DNA of 64,000 nucleotides from Papiliotrema nemorosa (GCA_032158125.1 JASKOT010000015.1:310001-374000), one strand, 5' to 3'. Positions 13,639-25,902 are shown, numbered from the stretch's first letter. Notes: a model not told the origin generated them from the sequence alone. Numbers and translations: made by a program.

Positions 13639-15004
13639 GGTGAGATGGATGAACCAGTGAAAGACGGCTCAAAATCGAAAGGCAAGACGTGGTTGGAGAT
13701 TGGGATGACGTCGGAACCGGTCCGACGCTTCTCGAAAACTCCCTTCGCATCTATCTCACCCGTGACTTGTCCAGCGTGCATGCAGGATGGTCCCCTTCAG
13801 ATGATGATAGGTGCGAGTACACACCGACCTACTGAATCGATACATACGTTGTAATGGATGCACCAGAGAAAGGTGTGTGTGATAGGGGCAAAGGTCCGAT
13901 TCGTGCAGTGCCGAAATGACTGTTAGACAGCACAATGACTATCGTCGCGCAGCCCGTATGGCCTGTACCAGGTGCTAATGGGTCTCTGTGTTGATTGAAG
14001 CCCGTATTCATTCACGTCGACGTTCTTGTTGTGACTGAGAACAGAAGGTCAGTCCACGAGACCCCGCTTCAACACCCCCTTCAACCTCGAATATACCAAG
14101 CACATGGCTCACTGCGACGTACAGCAGCTTTCAATCCCCTCCATATGGCTGTGAGCTTCCCTACCAAGGGCCAGGGGGTGACTCGAGCCCCGCGTTCACC
14201 TCCCCTCCTCTCCTGCGAAAGGAATCCATTATTTCCTCAAGTGTACTGTCCAGTGGTCTGATGTGTAGCGGCTGTGCAAAAACAAAGGAGAAGCGAAGGC
14301 GAGAGCTCATTCTGGGTCCATTCTCGAGCGAACTTTTGTACTTGTGCTTGGTCACATCACTGCCTGCGATTGGCCAAACGGTCATAGTACACTGAGCGCT
14401 ATCTGAAGAAACAGGCAGCTCAATCAAAGTACACCGTCTGGCTTTGCATGGGCTGAAGATACATGTATGAACATCACCCATCCCATACGCTACGCATGTC
14501 TTGTCTTTTTGCCTGCACTCTGTGTTGCATATGCCCGGATAATGTGGTTGATGCTGAATGACAAGGGTTCAAAAGTCCCGAGCCGAATGGTCCGTCGCGT
14601 AGAATCGTTGAACCGCGCGGTCCATCACTTGTGCCATTGACAGTCTTCTCGACCTCGACTTCCTTGACCACGACTGATTTTGCGAAGCTCAGACGAGTGC
14701 ACCTCTTGAGATCTATACAGAACCTCCCGCTGGTCTGTCCAGGCCTAGCGACACGTAAGCCGAAACGATAGCGCCGACCTCCCATTTCGTTTTACATCTC
14801 ATCCGACCTGGGAAGATCTCCCTTCCCTCAACTCCTATCTTTCGAGGGGTGATCAGCCATTTCTCTTGTCCTAAGCCCTCCTTTGATAGGCGTAGGACTC
14901 GATAGGACGCTCTCACTCGTCGTTATCGTTAGACGGTCAGATCCCCTCAGAACCACCTTCTTTATCTTCCATCCCCATCATCCGTTTTCTTGAGATCGCC
15001 CATC
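13639..15004. other. 1.37-kb divergent gap between RPE1 and CAC2, no recognised gene
   Basis: Short open frames exist on the reverse strand (14713-14916, 14474-14785, 14161-14481). None matches a family I know, and I could not join them with convincing splice signals. No tRNA B-box or other RNA signature was seen. The last 60 bp before CAC2 are CT-rich, as in other leaders here. It could hold long promoters, a noncoding RNA or a fast-evolving small gene. Confidence 0.5.
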
Positions 15005-17720
15005 ATGAGACCCAAGACTCTCGAAATATCGTCAGTAACACGCAAACCATACTGTCGGATGTGCAGCTGATATTCAGATGGCACGAGACTCAAGCGGTGT
15101 ATTCATGCGACTTCCAACCTCTACCCGCTGTTCAACTCAAACGACTATTGGCCATTGCGAACGATGATGAGGAAGGAAAGGACAAAGGGCCTTTGATAGC
15201 CGGAGGAAGGCAATACAGACTCGCAACCGCAGGAGGAGACTCAAAAGTCCGAGTGAGCGTCCCTTGGCAGTCTGACTTTAGGGAGGAAGTGGACTGATGG
15301 ACAGTTATGGATGATACACCCAAACATACCCAATCCTACCGCTTCAGCCCAATCAGCAGCAACAGGACAAGACTTCACGCCCCATCCTCCTCGTTCAGAG
15401 TATCTGACCACATTGTCCAAGCATACCGCCCCGGTCAATGTAGTTAGATTCAGCCCAAATGGCCAGATATTAGCTTCGGCGGGCGATGGTGAGTAGCACG
15501 GGGCGCGTCGTGCTGATGGGAGATGGAAATGTAATCTTGTGGGTCGCATCGGACAGACCTTCAGTATCGTTTGGAGAGTCGTCCAACGATGATCTCCCGG
15601 ACAAGGAGCACTGGAGATTACAGAAATCCCTTCAGTATGTCTTGACAACCCTTGCCACGTGAGAAGCTAATCATACAGGGTGACAACGAAACATGTGTAT
15701 GATCTGGCTTGGTCTCCTGATGGAGAGTTCTTCATCGCTGGAACAACAGACAATACTGCGTCGATATGGAAGGCTTCTACTGGTGAGTTCAGGCGTGCTG
15801 AACAGTCTGCAGAGGCTGACTTCAACAGGTGAATGCGTGTTTGTCCTACGGGAGCATCAACACAATGTCCAAGGAGTCACTTGGGACCCTCTCAACGAGT
15901 ATATTGCGACTCAATCATCCGATAGGTCAGTCAAGCGGGCGTCTGGTTGTACACCGAGCTCATCTCGCAGATCAGTCCACGTAAACACCTTTGCATTCCG
16001 GAATGGTGTACCAGAAAGCCATCCAGTCTCGCGGGCCAATCGTATGGAGGTTCGACATTCCCGAACGCCTTCCTTCCCGTCTGGTTCACGTCCTGGCATG
16101 ATACGTCGGGGCTCTACCACTTCAGAGACGGGCTCCGTAATCACCACGGCATCCGAACATACCGATTTACACTCCCATCTCGCCGCGGCGCCCATGACAC
16201 CGAGCGCTTCCGTGCCATCTACTCCGCAGCCATCGTCTGCCATGAACCCGCCAACGGGTACCAAACCCGGTTCCCGAAGATCCTCCTTCACAGGATCACA
16301 AGCTGCGGCTTCGCCGTCTCTATCTGCTGCAACATTCAGGGGTCGAGCAGGTCGATCACCGTCCCCAATTCCACCCCTACCGGCAGTACGGGCACCGCCT
16401 ACGTCAACTCACGCTATTATGCAGACTTTATACGGCGACGAGGGAACAACTCGTTTCTTCCGACGATTGACATTTTCCCCAGATGGCTCATTGCTCCTCA
16501 CTCCGGCTGGACAGATCGAGGACCAGCTTTACAAAGGATCGCCCATGTTGACGCAACGGTCACTCTCACAAGATGGTTCGGCGGATCCGACCGGTATCCC
16601 GCGACCTCGAAATGCCGATACGGCGAAAGTTCTGGGTGACAACGGGAAACCTACAGTGTACCTATACTCCCGAGCCAATCTGTCTCGAAATCCTATCGCT
16701 CATCTGCCGGGACACAAAACGCCGGCTACCGCCATCCGCTTCTCACCTGTGTTCTATGACTTGCGAGCAAACGCGACGTTGGGACCCAGCGAGCCAAAGC
16801 ACGTCGTCCTCGATAGGTCGGATCCTGAACCAGTGCAAGTCAGTCTGACGATGCCTCCACCACCCTTGCCAACGAAAGATGAGAAGGAAGAGGTGAAAGA
16901 GACGAAAGAAATCAAAGAAAAGCCACTTGGCAGCGTCTTTGCCCTCCCGTATCGACTGCTCTACGCTGTGGCATGTCAGGATTCGGTGTTGTTGTACGAC
17001 ACGCAGCAATCTGGCCCGATAGCCATATTCAGAGGCTTACATTATGCCGGGTTCACCGATGTAGCATGGTGAGTCTGATAAGTTGACATGTGACGATAGC
17101 TCACGTTCAGGTCGCCAGATGGGCAAGCCCTGATGCTCTCAAGCTCCGATGGCTACTGTTCCATCGTGGTGTTCGACTTGGCAGAGCTAGGCACAGTACA
17201 CCCTACTCAGCAGCACCATCGACAACTCGCCGCTATCGCTCAGTCTCACTCGCATTCGCATTCTCACCACGTCTCATCTGCAGCATCGACACCCATGCCT
17301 CATTCTCCCGCCGTCTCGACAATGAGACAATCCCCAGCTCCGGCTAGATCCGAAAGAGAAGGCTCGACCTCGTCCAGCGTAGCCCCACATCAGTCGACGT
17401 CTATCCCGCCACTGTTCATGCCAAGTTTTGTACCACCGCCAAGTTCAGCTTCAAGCAGTGTTGACCCGGTCCCTTATACCCCTGGAGAGGAGAGCGAGAA
17501 GGACTATAGCGCGATCAAGGTCCGGACCGGTCGCTCAGAGTCGGAAAGTTCGGTAAGTGTGGCAGCAGGATTAGGTGTAGCCACAGGTGAAGAAAAGAGG
17601 GCCAGTGGTCCAAGTGGTGAGGAGCCCAAAAGACCGTCTGAAGGAGGCGGATCAGCAGAAAGCGAGGCACCGAAGAAGAAGAGGAGAGTGGCTCTGACGC
17701 ATCTGGGTGACGCGGAATAG
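15005..17720 (+). CDS. CAC2: Chromatin assembly factor 1 subunit B (WD40, p60/Cac2)
   Basis: Middle subunit of CAF-1, which deposits H3-H4 on newly replicated DNA. The start MRPKTLEI joins after an intron to [15 protein letters not shown], the characteristic Cac2/CHAF1B opening (KP.TIEI.WH....IYS.DF). WD-type segments follow: [103 protein letters not shown], a [13 protein letters not shown] blade and [24 protein letters not shown]. Between blades lies a Ser/Pro/Thr-rich insertion. The C-terminal tail is long, Ser-rich and ends basic ([13 protein letters not shown]), likely a nuclear localisation signal. Several 45-60 nt introns are present; the first exon is only about 23 nt. Confidence 0.87.
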
Positions 17721-18058
17721 CTCAACACTCTGTGAGTAGCGTACGGCAGCGACACACTTTGCCGCAGAACACATTGTACTGCATGTGTATATAGGTGATA
17801 TACATCGATGATTGCACTATACAGACTCGCACCTCCGTGAGCGTATACATGCGCACTAGGTTTACAGCTGTAATATCTGGTGGCGATTTATTTTCAAGCT
17901 ATTTATCCCAGGATCGCCACACGCCGGCTGGTACGGATGAGGTCCAGCTGGTCCAACGTTGAGAGATATATAAACTACAAGTCCGACCTGTCCCCTTTGC
18001 TTCCTCCTTCGTTCTTTCGGGTATACTCCAGATCGAGCAGCAAAGGCCGATTTGAGAA
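17721..18058. promoter_or_regulatory. CAC2-SPT5 spacer with TATA-like element
   Basis: This is a tandem spacer of 338 bp. TATATAAA at 17967-17974 lies 85 bp upstream of the SPT5 ATG and is followed by a CT-rich stretch, a plausible core promoter. The left part is the CAC2 3' region. I see no gene. Confidence 0.4.
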
Positions 18059-21000
18059 ATGTCGGAAAGATCCGGAAGCCGTTCGCGTTCCGCTTCGCCG
18101 GCAGATGTCAAAAGCTCGCCCCGGGACGAGAAGGAGGATGTGCCAGAACAAGAACGCGTAGCTGGGCGTAAGAGGGTACGCAACTTTGATGGACCGCTGA
18201 AATGAGCTGATGTATAGTCTCGGGAAGACGATGATGAAGGTCAATTTCGACACAATCGGTGTGTCGCAGAGCTGATGTGTAGATAATGAAGAGGGAGGAG
18301 AGGGCTCAAACGGCAAGAATCGTGCTGCAGGCGAGGGAGAAGGTGACGAAGAGGAGGAAGGAGATGGAGCAGGTGATCATGATGATGATGAGGATGAAGA
18401 TGACGAGGACGAGGATGAGGATGAGGATGAGGATGAAGACGAAGACGAAGATGCGCCCGCTGACGGTGAGTTCTAAGAGCGTTTAAAGGATATCGCTGAA
18501 TGCGTCCAGGGGAGAGAAAGAAAAAGGTGTGTGAAACGATGCGGGATATAAGAAATTGCTGATGGTGTCTAGCGAAGAAGAAAGTCTAAGAAGTATAGGT
18601 TCTTGGATGTTGAAGCCGAAGTCGATGATGAGGACGAGGAAGACGACGAGGCAGATGATTATGGAGATGGTGAGTTTTCCTCCATGGGTGTGGAACCTTT
18701 CACTGATTGATCAGTCGCCGATTTTATCGATGAGAGACCGGGAGATGAGCCGGTGACGCAGGATGATACCGCACATCGAAGACTTGATCGAACGTTTGGA
18801 CGAAATGAGCAAGAAAGCGTTGAAGATATCGTTCAGCGGCTCAAGGAGAGGCACGGCAGGATGGCCCATTCAAAGTATAACGGGGACAGCGATGTCGTAC
18901 CACAACGTCTACTCATGCCTGGCGTTAATGATCCGAGTCTGTGGACGGTCCGAGTCAAGGTGGGTATCGAAATATGGTACTCCGAGTGAGGATGACTAAT
19001 TCTCTAGGCCGGTCAAGAACTCCGAATCATTGCGTCGGTCTTCAGAAAAGTCTTTGAACGACAGTACTCTGCCAATCCTATCGAAGTGACTTCCGTCTTC
19101 CATCGTGAATCCATTCCCGGTATCCTCTTTGTCGAAGCCCGACAATCTGCTGCCGTCAATGCCGCTGTCCACGGTATCATCGGTGTATACTTGATGCGCG
19201 GTGTCGTGTTGGTGCCGATAGAGGAGATGGCTCCGCTTTTGATGATCAAGGCCAAAAAGGTTGATCTACAGCCAAAGCAATGGGTACGAATGAAGCGAGG
19301 GAAATACGCCGGAGATCTAGCTCAGATTCTCGACGTCGATCAATTGACAAACGGTGTCGTCGGGATCAAATTTATCCCTCGAATCGACCTCACACCGAAG
19401 GAGAAGAAGAGGGAGCAGAGAGCGGCGAACGGAGGACGTGTCGCTGGAGCTCGACCACCTCAACGTCTCTTCGCGTACGATGATGTCAGGAAGATTTACG
19501 GTCGAAACGCTGTGCGAAGGGGCAATCAAGCGGATACTTTCTTCTTCGAGAATGACGAATACGTCGATGGCTTCTGCGTCAAGGATGTCAAATTTGCCTT
19601 TATCTCATCCGAGGATGTCAAGCCTACCCTGGACGAGATTGCGAAATTCCAAAAGGAGGGTGACGGGGCAGACAAGTTTGACCTATCGACCATTGCCGAT
19701 GCGAACAAGAACCTCTCAGCCTCTATTCTGTTCCCTGGAGACAAAGTCGAAGTGTATGAGGGAGAACAAGTAGGACTATATGGTCTGATCGAGACGGTCA
19801 CCCCGGAGATCATCTCTATCAAAGCGGAAGGAGGAGATATCCACGGGCAGACGGTAGAGGTCTCGGCAAAGAGTGTAAGAAAGAGGTTTGAAGTGGGTGA
19901 ACACGTGAAAGTGCTCGGAGGCAAGAACACTGGAGCAAGTGGTATGGTGGTGGAAATGAAGGGAGACGTGGTGACTCTGATGTCGGATCAAGGAGAACAA
20001 GAGGTGAAACCGGCGCTGGATGCGATAAGACTTGCTAACATCTAGATCAAAGTTTTCACCAAGGATATTAGAAAGGCAGGCGATCTGGCGTTGAGTACAG
20101 CACAGAACGGGTTGTATGATCAACACGACATGGTCATGCTGGAGTGAGTTGTCTCCCAGACATCTGGCAGAATCTGCGTTGACCATGCAGCTCGTCCACG
20201 GCGGGTGTTATTGTGAAAATCGAAGGAGCCTTACTTCGTATCCTGGATCAAAATGGCGGTGTCCGCCTGGTCAGTCCGAATCAAGTCACCGCTCGTCGTG
20301 AGAACAAGAACTATGCTGTGGCGACCGATTCGCAGGGTAGTGAGATGCGCGTCGGAGACTTGATGAAAGAGGTCGAGGGAGAGGTGGGTCAGCCCTATGC
20401 TGAAGTATACTGAGATAAGATGCGACAAGGAGAAGTACTCAATATCTTCCGATCTATATTCGTCTTCCTGCACAATCGGGAGATTGGAGAGAATTACGGA
20501 GTGTTTGTCGCTCGAGCGTCGGCGCTCGCATTTGTCACCCCGAAGACAGCCACGAATGACTTGGGCAAGCTCAACCCTGCTTTACAAGCGCAATTGCCCA
20601 TGGGTGGGGCGAGTCTGATGCCTCCCCCGATGGTCAATGCAAACAAGAATAGGCTGGTCAATACCTTGGTGGTTATTGTAAAGGGTACGAACAAGGGTTT
20701 AATGGGAGTCATCAAGGATGTTCTAGGATCCAGTGCTCGAGTCGAGCTGGCGACGAATAACAAGACTTTGACCATCGATATGGGTATGCTCAAGAGGAAA
20801 GAGTGAGTTGTGCAGTTTCGTCATGACTTCCCCAGAACCGATGATTCAGTCCTAAAACGGGCCAAACCTATGCCCTCGATATGAACGGATCTGGTGGATA
20901 TGGCGGTCGACCTCAGGCTGGCGCTTACGACGTGAACCCTTACGGCGGAGCAGGCTCAATGGGACCCCCTATGGTAAGCGTTATATGTCCTAGCTGTTTG

Positions 21001-22187
21001 GAGTCCTGCTTACAGATAGGGTGGTGCCACACCATATGGCGCAAATGGTGGCCGAACGCCTGGGATACGCCCAGGGCAGACACCGAACCCATATGGGGTA
21101 AGTATCGCGTCGATAGGTACCAAAACCCTTGCTTACATCTCAGGGCGCGATTGGAGCGGGCAAGACGCCGAATCCATACGCTGGCGGAGCGGGCGGGAGG
21201 ACACCGGCACCAGGCTGGGGATCAGGAGGTGGCAAGACACCGGCGCCTTCTTGGGCAGGAGGTGGAAAGACTCCTGCTTGGGGCGGTGGAGGTGGTGGCA
21301 AGACCCCTGCACCTGGATTCGATGGAGGAAGGACACCTGGTTGGGCAGGGGCTGGACTCGGCGGAGGCAAGACTCCTGCTCCGTATGCTGGTGCTGCCGG
21401 AGGGAGAACACCTGCCCCTCAATCGAATGAAAGTGGTCCATCTAGGGTGAGTTGTTACTATTCAGCAAGGACGCAGAGCTAATAGCAGTTCAATGCTCCC
21501 ATCTCTGCGCCAACACCATACGGTGGTGCACCAAGTGGGCCCATCAGCGCACCAACGCCCGCAGCTCCCTCGAATTCCTACGCTGCTCCTACGCCATATG
21601 GCGCACCGACCCCCTTCACTGCTCCCACACCCTACGCCGCACCGACACCAGGCGCTGCACTCTCCGCACCGACGCCCGGTGCAGGCCTCGGTGCAAATTC
21701 TGCACCAACGCCGTATGGGGCACCGACACCATATGGCGCAGCGCCTACTCCCTACGGTGCGCCGAGCAACGGAGGCGCGACCATGGCCGGAGGATTGCCT
21801 GCGGACTGGGCACTGGATTTCCGAAATGTCATTGTCGAAGTCGGACCTTCTGCATTACCTGGTACACGCAACCCCAGGCATTTCCAACGAGGTGTCTACG
21901 ACGGCAAACGATTTGGATTCAACGAAATTACCCAAACTTCTGCCAAGTGTATCTCACTGGACGATCCTTCGAAAGAAGAGGAGATTCTGGCGGAGTATCT
22001 TCGACCATGTAAACCAGATGGACCGGGTCAAGTGGTCATTGTCATTACGCAGGAACAGGGATTACAAGGGAGTCAAAAGACGACGAGTTATCTGAATGAT
22101 GGGCAGTGGATGATGGAGCTGGATCCGGGAGAAGTGACTCCGGTCGTTATTTCCGAGGACTCGCTTTGTCGAATTTGGAAGGTGTAG
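18059..22187 (+). CDS. SPT5: Transcription elongation factor Spt5
   Basis: Large DSIF subunit that clamps RNA polymerase II (with Spt4) and links elongation to capping and mRNA maturation. The start [16 protein letters not shown] is followed by an acidic Asp/Glu tract encoded by a GATGAG-rich microsatellite (about 18370-18455) split by several introns. The NGN domain is [21 protein letters not shown] through [23 protein letters not shown] motifs include [74 protein letters not shown] and [16 protein letters not shown]. The C-terminal repeat region comes next, then a final globular segment ([16 protein letters not shown] to [11 protein letters not shown]). An apparent stop after LANI at 20045 is the end of a 42-nt intron (20004-20045, GTGAAA..CTAACATCTAG). 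Confidence 0.94.
21144..21446 (+). repeat. SPT5: SPT5 CTR block 1: GG(K/R)TPA-type repeats
   Basis: Eight imperfect units with a KTPA/RTPA core, spaced by Gly-rich linkers (for example [28 protein letters not shown]). The TPAW-like unit resembles the fission-yeast Spt5 CTR, whose threonine is a Cdk9 phosphorylation site; that role here is inferred. Confidence 0.85.
21488..21779 (+). repeat. SPT5: SPT5 CTR block 2: APTPYGA-type repeats
   Basis: About ten units with an APTP core, usually APTPYGA (also [14 protein letters not shown]), in a separate exon after a short intron. It differs in composition from block 1: Ala/Pro/Tyr-rich, no Lys or Trp. Confidence 0.85.
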
Positions 22188-22409
22188 GGAGGTGTAGAAC
22201 GAAGTACCATTATATGCTTCCTGAGCGCAACACTATGCATCTGACATGTCAACGCGGCGGGTCAGGTCAATAATTCGAGCATTCGTCGGCATGGGTGGGT
22301 GGTGCTGGAGACTCGTCCCGGTTGGCAATGACCAAATACCCGGACATATCCACTCTGTCGATGATTTCAATCATCTTTCCTCTTGCCTCGTCATTGAAGA
22401 TACATTACA

Positions 22410-23058
22410 ATGAGCTTTGTCCAGGTGAGCTCAACTGCTTGCCCGTAGCGTCAAAGGTCATGCTCAGAAAGACAGTTTGTCACGATCACCGCCAAGTCTG
22501 GGAAAAGGGATGAGATCCTCGACTGTATGTTCCATCCACGACCACCACTGTTTCCCGGCTTGACATCCACACCGCGCTTGGGAACAATCATTGAGAAGGG
22601 CTGTCTCGGACGCTTATATTTAGATTTGTCAAAGATAAAGACCGATGTGGGGAAGAACGAGCCGGGCACTACAAAGTATCATATTGCCAAAAGCACAGAA
22701 GATGAGAATACCATCTATCTCTGGGAACAGGTCCGTCTGTCTCTCCACTCGACGTTCACTCTTGACTTCTCTCCATTCACTGTTCTGTTCTGCCTCTTTA
22801 GCTTTTGCTGCGGTGTTATGCGAGGACACAGCTGATGAGTAGTATGACGATAAGTCGGCTCATACTGGTGAGTCATTCTTCCTGGGCATCGAGTACCACT
22901 GACTCAATAGCACACGGACAAGGAGAGCCTTACAAGAGTGAGCATACAAGATTGACAGACTTTGAGTGTTGTTCGCTCACCCCACAGCGTTCAAAGCGGC
23001 CGCTGGTGGGCTTGTCGAGAGTCTCAAGATTATCGTTTGCGACCCATTGCCAGAGTAG
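22410..23058 (+). CDS. Small ABM (antibiotic biosynthesis monooxygenase-like) domain protein
   Basis: Exons joined by eye at 22410-22424, 22476-22524, 22624-22730, 22843-22867, 22911-22937 and 22988-23058. They total 294 nt, exactly 98 codons with stop. The 97-residue product opens MSFVQFVTITAKSGKRDEIL, has NEPGTTKYHIAKSTEDENT and IYLWEQYDDKSA, then EPYKTFKAAAGGLVESLKI and ends DPLPE. This is the alpha/beta dimeric ABM pattern: F..I.AK.GK.DE.L, EPGT..Y, ED.....WE.Y.D..A, H.....FK.F. Members include quinol monooxygenases and heme-degrading or stress proteins, so the reaction cannot be stated. There is no targeting signal. All introns have GT..AG ends; two are long here (99 and 112 nt). It lies downstream of SPT5 and is convergent with the MFS gene. 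Confidence 0.72.
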
Positions 23059-23292
23059 ACGAAGGGTTCTCTATCGATGGAGCATTTGAGATTCGATCGT
23101 GGGACAAAAGCCCAGCTCACAACGGAATGCATAAGATCAGCAGACCTTACAAATCATACTACTCAGAACTGTACTTGATACTCTGACTCTGACCTGCGTC
23201 TGCTCGTAAAACCCTAACGCCCGAGACCGCTCTCGTTGGGCGCTACTACATCGGTCGTTGCGAAATATGTCTTATACCCACAATCCCGACCC

Positions 23293-25196
23293 TTATCGCT
23301 CGTATCGGTACAAGGGCGACCTGTCACCCAAATCCACCAGCTCTTCCGGTGTGTATTTGGCTCGAATCTCCTCCTCGCTCATGGCCTCTCGTCGTTTATT
23401 CACTCGGCCAATGTAGACCCAATAGATAGCCGGCGTGATGACGCATCCTACAAAGACGATCGCAAGGGACGTTCCGAACCCTGTATGATACGTAGCTGCA
23501 CCTTAGCATCCATCGTGACATCTGGGAAGTTGTCACTTACGAGCTTCTTCAGCGAGGTAGATGTTGGAACCGAGAACACCACCGAGCTGGGTAAAGATGA
23601 CACCGATTGATAGAGAGGCGGCTCGTTTGGTCTGACCGGCATTCTGAACGGCCATCCAGGAGGATACTATCGGTGTGAGACAGTATAATCCACAGGCGAC
23701 CAGCACACAAGCGATGTCTGAGAGTCAGCTCACTCGATACCAGAAGACATCATGTCGCCGTAGAGCTCACAAGTGAGGGGGACGAGGTTCTTGTGTGCCG
23801 CAGTCGTCAGACAAATGACCATCCCGACAAAGCCGATAAAGGAGGGGATGATAACGGCCAGAGCTCTTTGTCGGTATTTATCGGTCAATAGACCGCATAC
23901 GACAATCGCGATACAAGCGATAAAGTAAGGTGGAGCCGATAAGGCTTGGGCTCGAGCAGCGGTGAATCCCATGTTCTTGACAATGGTGGGAAGCGTGAAG
24001 GAGAATGCGTATAGCGCCACGCAGAAGGAGAAGTTGGACACGCCAAGGAACCAAACATGAGGTGACTGATCATTAGCCTCTCTCCCGACCTAAAACCGCA
24101 GTGGCCAGTGAAGTGAACTCACCTTGATGGCGGACAGGAAATCTCGCATGGAGAAACCGAGAAGTTGGTTTCCACCTTTATCGGCACCGTAACCGAATTT
24201 GTTTCGGAGAATGATGAACCTCTGTTCGTCTTCTGTCAACCATCGATGTCGTTTCTCAGGGTCTCCCTGGATCCAGTAGAATGCGAGAAGTCCTAGGATC
24301 ACAGATGCGAGTCCTTCCTGCAGTTGTCAGCAGTGTCATGGGGTGAGAGCTCGACATACCAGCACGTAAATCCACCTCCACCCTCTATAGCCCCATGTAC
24401 CATCGAGTTGACCGATACCATAAGCGAGAAGACCCGAGATACCTCCCGAGCTGATGTGTCAGGATGAAACCCAAGTGTAACATGGACCCCTCGCGGTGAG
24501 GCGAGTGGCAAACTTACGAGGTCCCGCCAAGATAGAAGAAACTGGTCCTGGAAGCAAGGACACCAGGAGAGTACCAAGTGGTGAGAGAATATGCGCAAGC
24601 ACTGTAAATTCCACCTTCGAAAAGACCCAAAAGTAGTCGCAGGGCATACCACTGCGCTTCATTGTTTGAGCATCCCGCCCCGATAATCGTCACGCCACAA
24701 CCGATACCGAGGATGGGCAAGATCCATTTGGTAGAGTAAATCTTGACAAAGATGTTTGCGATAGGACTACCTATAGCATACGTGATGACTGGTATAAGCA
24801 CAGCCTCGTGGCACAGGGTCGACTCACACAACAATGAAAGACCAATATTCCATTGTGTACCCGACAATCCGAGATCTGTTGCCGCGCCAAACAACTTTGC
24901 GTTCCCGACATTTGACCGATCGATATAAGTCATGCAATAAACCACAAAAAGTGGTGGGATGACATGCCAATCCGTCTTTCTCTACATCCCATCAGTTTGC
25001 GCCTACAGCGAGATCGCGCCAAACTCACATGTAATCGATCGAGGGTTTTACCTTGAAACGTCTCGTTCAACCGGAGAAACTCTTGATATTCCGGAGAATC
25101 GGAAACTTCATGTGCGCCATTCGACACGTCTACTTTTTGTTCTTTCGAGTATGCTCGCTCGACATCGTAGCTTGGAGGATCTCGTGGTTCAGCCAT
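23293..25196 (-). CDS. MFS permease, anion:cation symporter type (Dal5/Tna1-like)
   Basis: Twelve-TM plasma-membrane transporter of the fungal allantoate/nicotinate/vitamin permease group. The N-terminal cytosolic tail MAEPRDPPSYDVERAYSKEQ is followed, after introns, by TM1-2 with the family motif YIDRSNVGNAKLFG and LGLSGTQWNIGLSL. Then come GCGVTIIGAGCSNNEAQWYALRLLLGLFEGGIYSACAYSLTTWY, a central loop with KRHRWLTEDEQRFIILRNKFG, and C-half helices (PTIVKNMGFTAARAQALSAPPYF). The end, by reading the reverse strand, is RREAMSEEEIRAKYTPEELVDLGD and stop at 23293. The motif YIDR.N.GNA is diagnostic of the ACS family. Substrate is unknown. The promoter carries two CCGCGG palindromes. Eight or more short introns. 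Confidence 0.85.
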
Positions 25197-25902
25197 GATG
25201 GTACACCTCGCAGCTGTGGACCGGCAAGACTATGATCAGATAGAGGGGAATGCGGGCATGATGGGTCTTTGAGAGGGATTATATGGCGAGCCCCTCTGGC
25301 CGCGGGTCGATTTCAAAGGGAAGAGTGGCAATTATGGTGTTTGGCCGCGGGGCGGCTCGAGACTGGTCGCAGCGAGTGAGGCCGGCTACAACTGTGCCGT
25401 CTTGCACCTTATCGCGACTCGAAGGACCTGAAAGGCGGAAGAACGGCAAACGAGCCAGATTGGCTTATCACAGGACTCATGCAGGGGCCCAGCGACATGG
25501 TCTGTATTCGGTTTATGGGTTGTTCGGGAATAACTCGAAACAGATATTTTGAATGTCTTGTCCAGAAAATGACCCGCGAACCCTCAGCGCTTCCCCGCAA
25601 ACAACTGTACGGTTCAGGTCATCAGTGTATTCCAGTTATAGTAACGGAATGCCGATCCCATCGTTCATCGGGTACCCCGAGAAGTCGGTCAACGAGACGA
25701 GTGCATGACGGAAGATACGTGAGATTACACAGAAAGTCCGCACGAGTCATACCGAGTTCAAGTTCTCTCGCAGCAGCAAGAAGCTCGGCGTGCACACACC
25801 GGAGAAGCACGCCTATCTTCTTTGCAATTGTCGTTTGCATCTCGTCAAGGACATCTAATTAACCCTGAATTATTCCCCTGCTGCATCCTCCTCATAGAGC
25901 CA
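25197..25902. promoter_or_regulatory. Spacer upstream of MFS permease with duplicated CCGCGG element
   Basis: This 706-bp spacer separates two genes on the reverse strand. The direct repeat TGGCCGCGGG occurs at about 25297-25306 and 25342-25351, 45 bp apart and 100-155 bp from the permease start. Each contains the CCGCGG palindrome (inverted CGG half-sites) used by Zn2Cys6 activators. An AGATAG (GATA-type) motif lies near 25239. A 72-residue reverse-strand open frame at 25622-25840 is unrecognised and unsupported. The left end is the glycosyltransferase 3' region. Confidence 0.4.

Noticed and set aside
18370..18455. GATGAG-rich microsatellite as a separate repeat locus
   Set aside because: It encodes the acidic N-terminus of Spt5, a normal feature of this protein.
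20001..20048. In-frame stop in SPT5 after LANI
   Set aside because: A 42-nt GT-AG intron (20004-20045) with CTAAC near the acceptor removes the stop and joins GEQE to IKVFTKD, the conserved Spt5 sequence.
21133..21441. Long reverse-strand open frames opposite the SPT5 repeats
   Set aside because: They are antisense shadows of the GC-rich Gly/Thr/Pro repeat codons; composition mirrors the repeats and there is no family signal.
25622..25840. 72-residue reverse-strand open frame in the permease promoter
   Set aside because: No family match, no context support, and it overlaps a promoter-like region.
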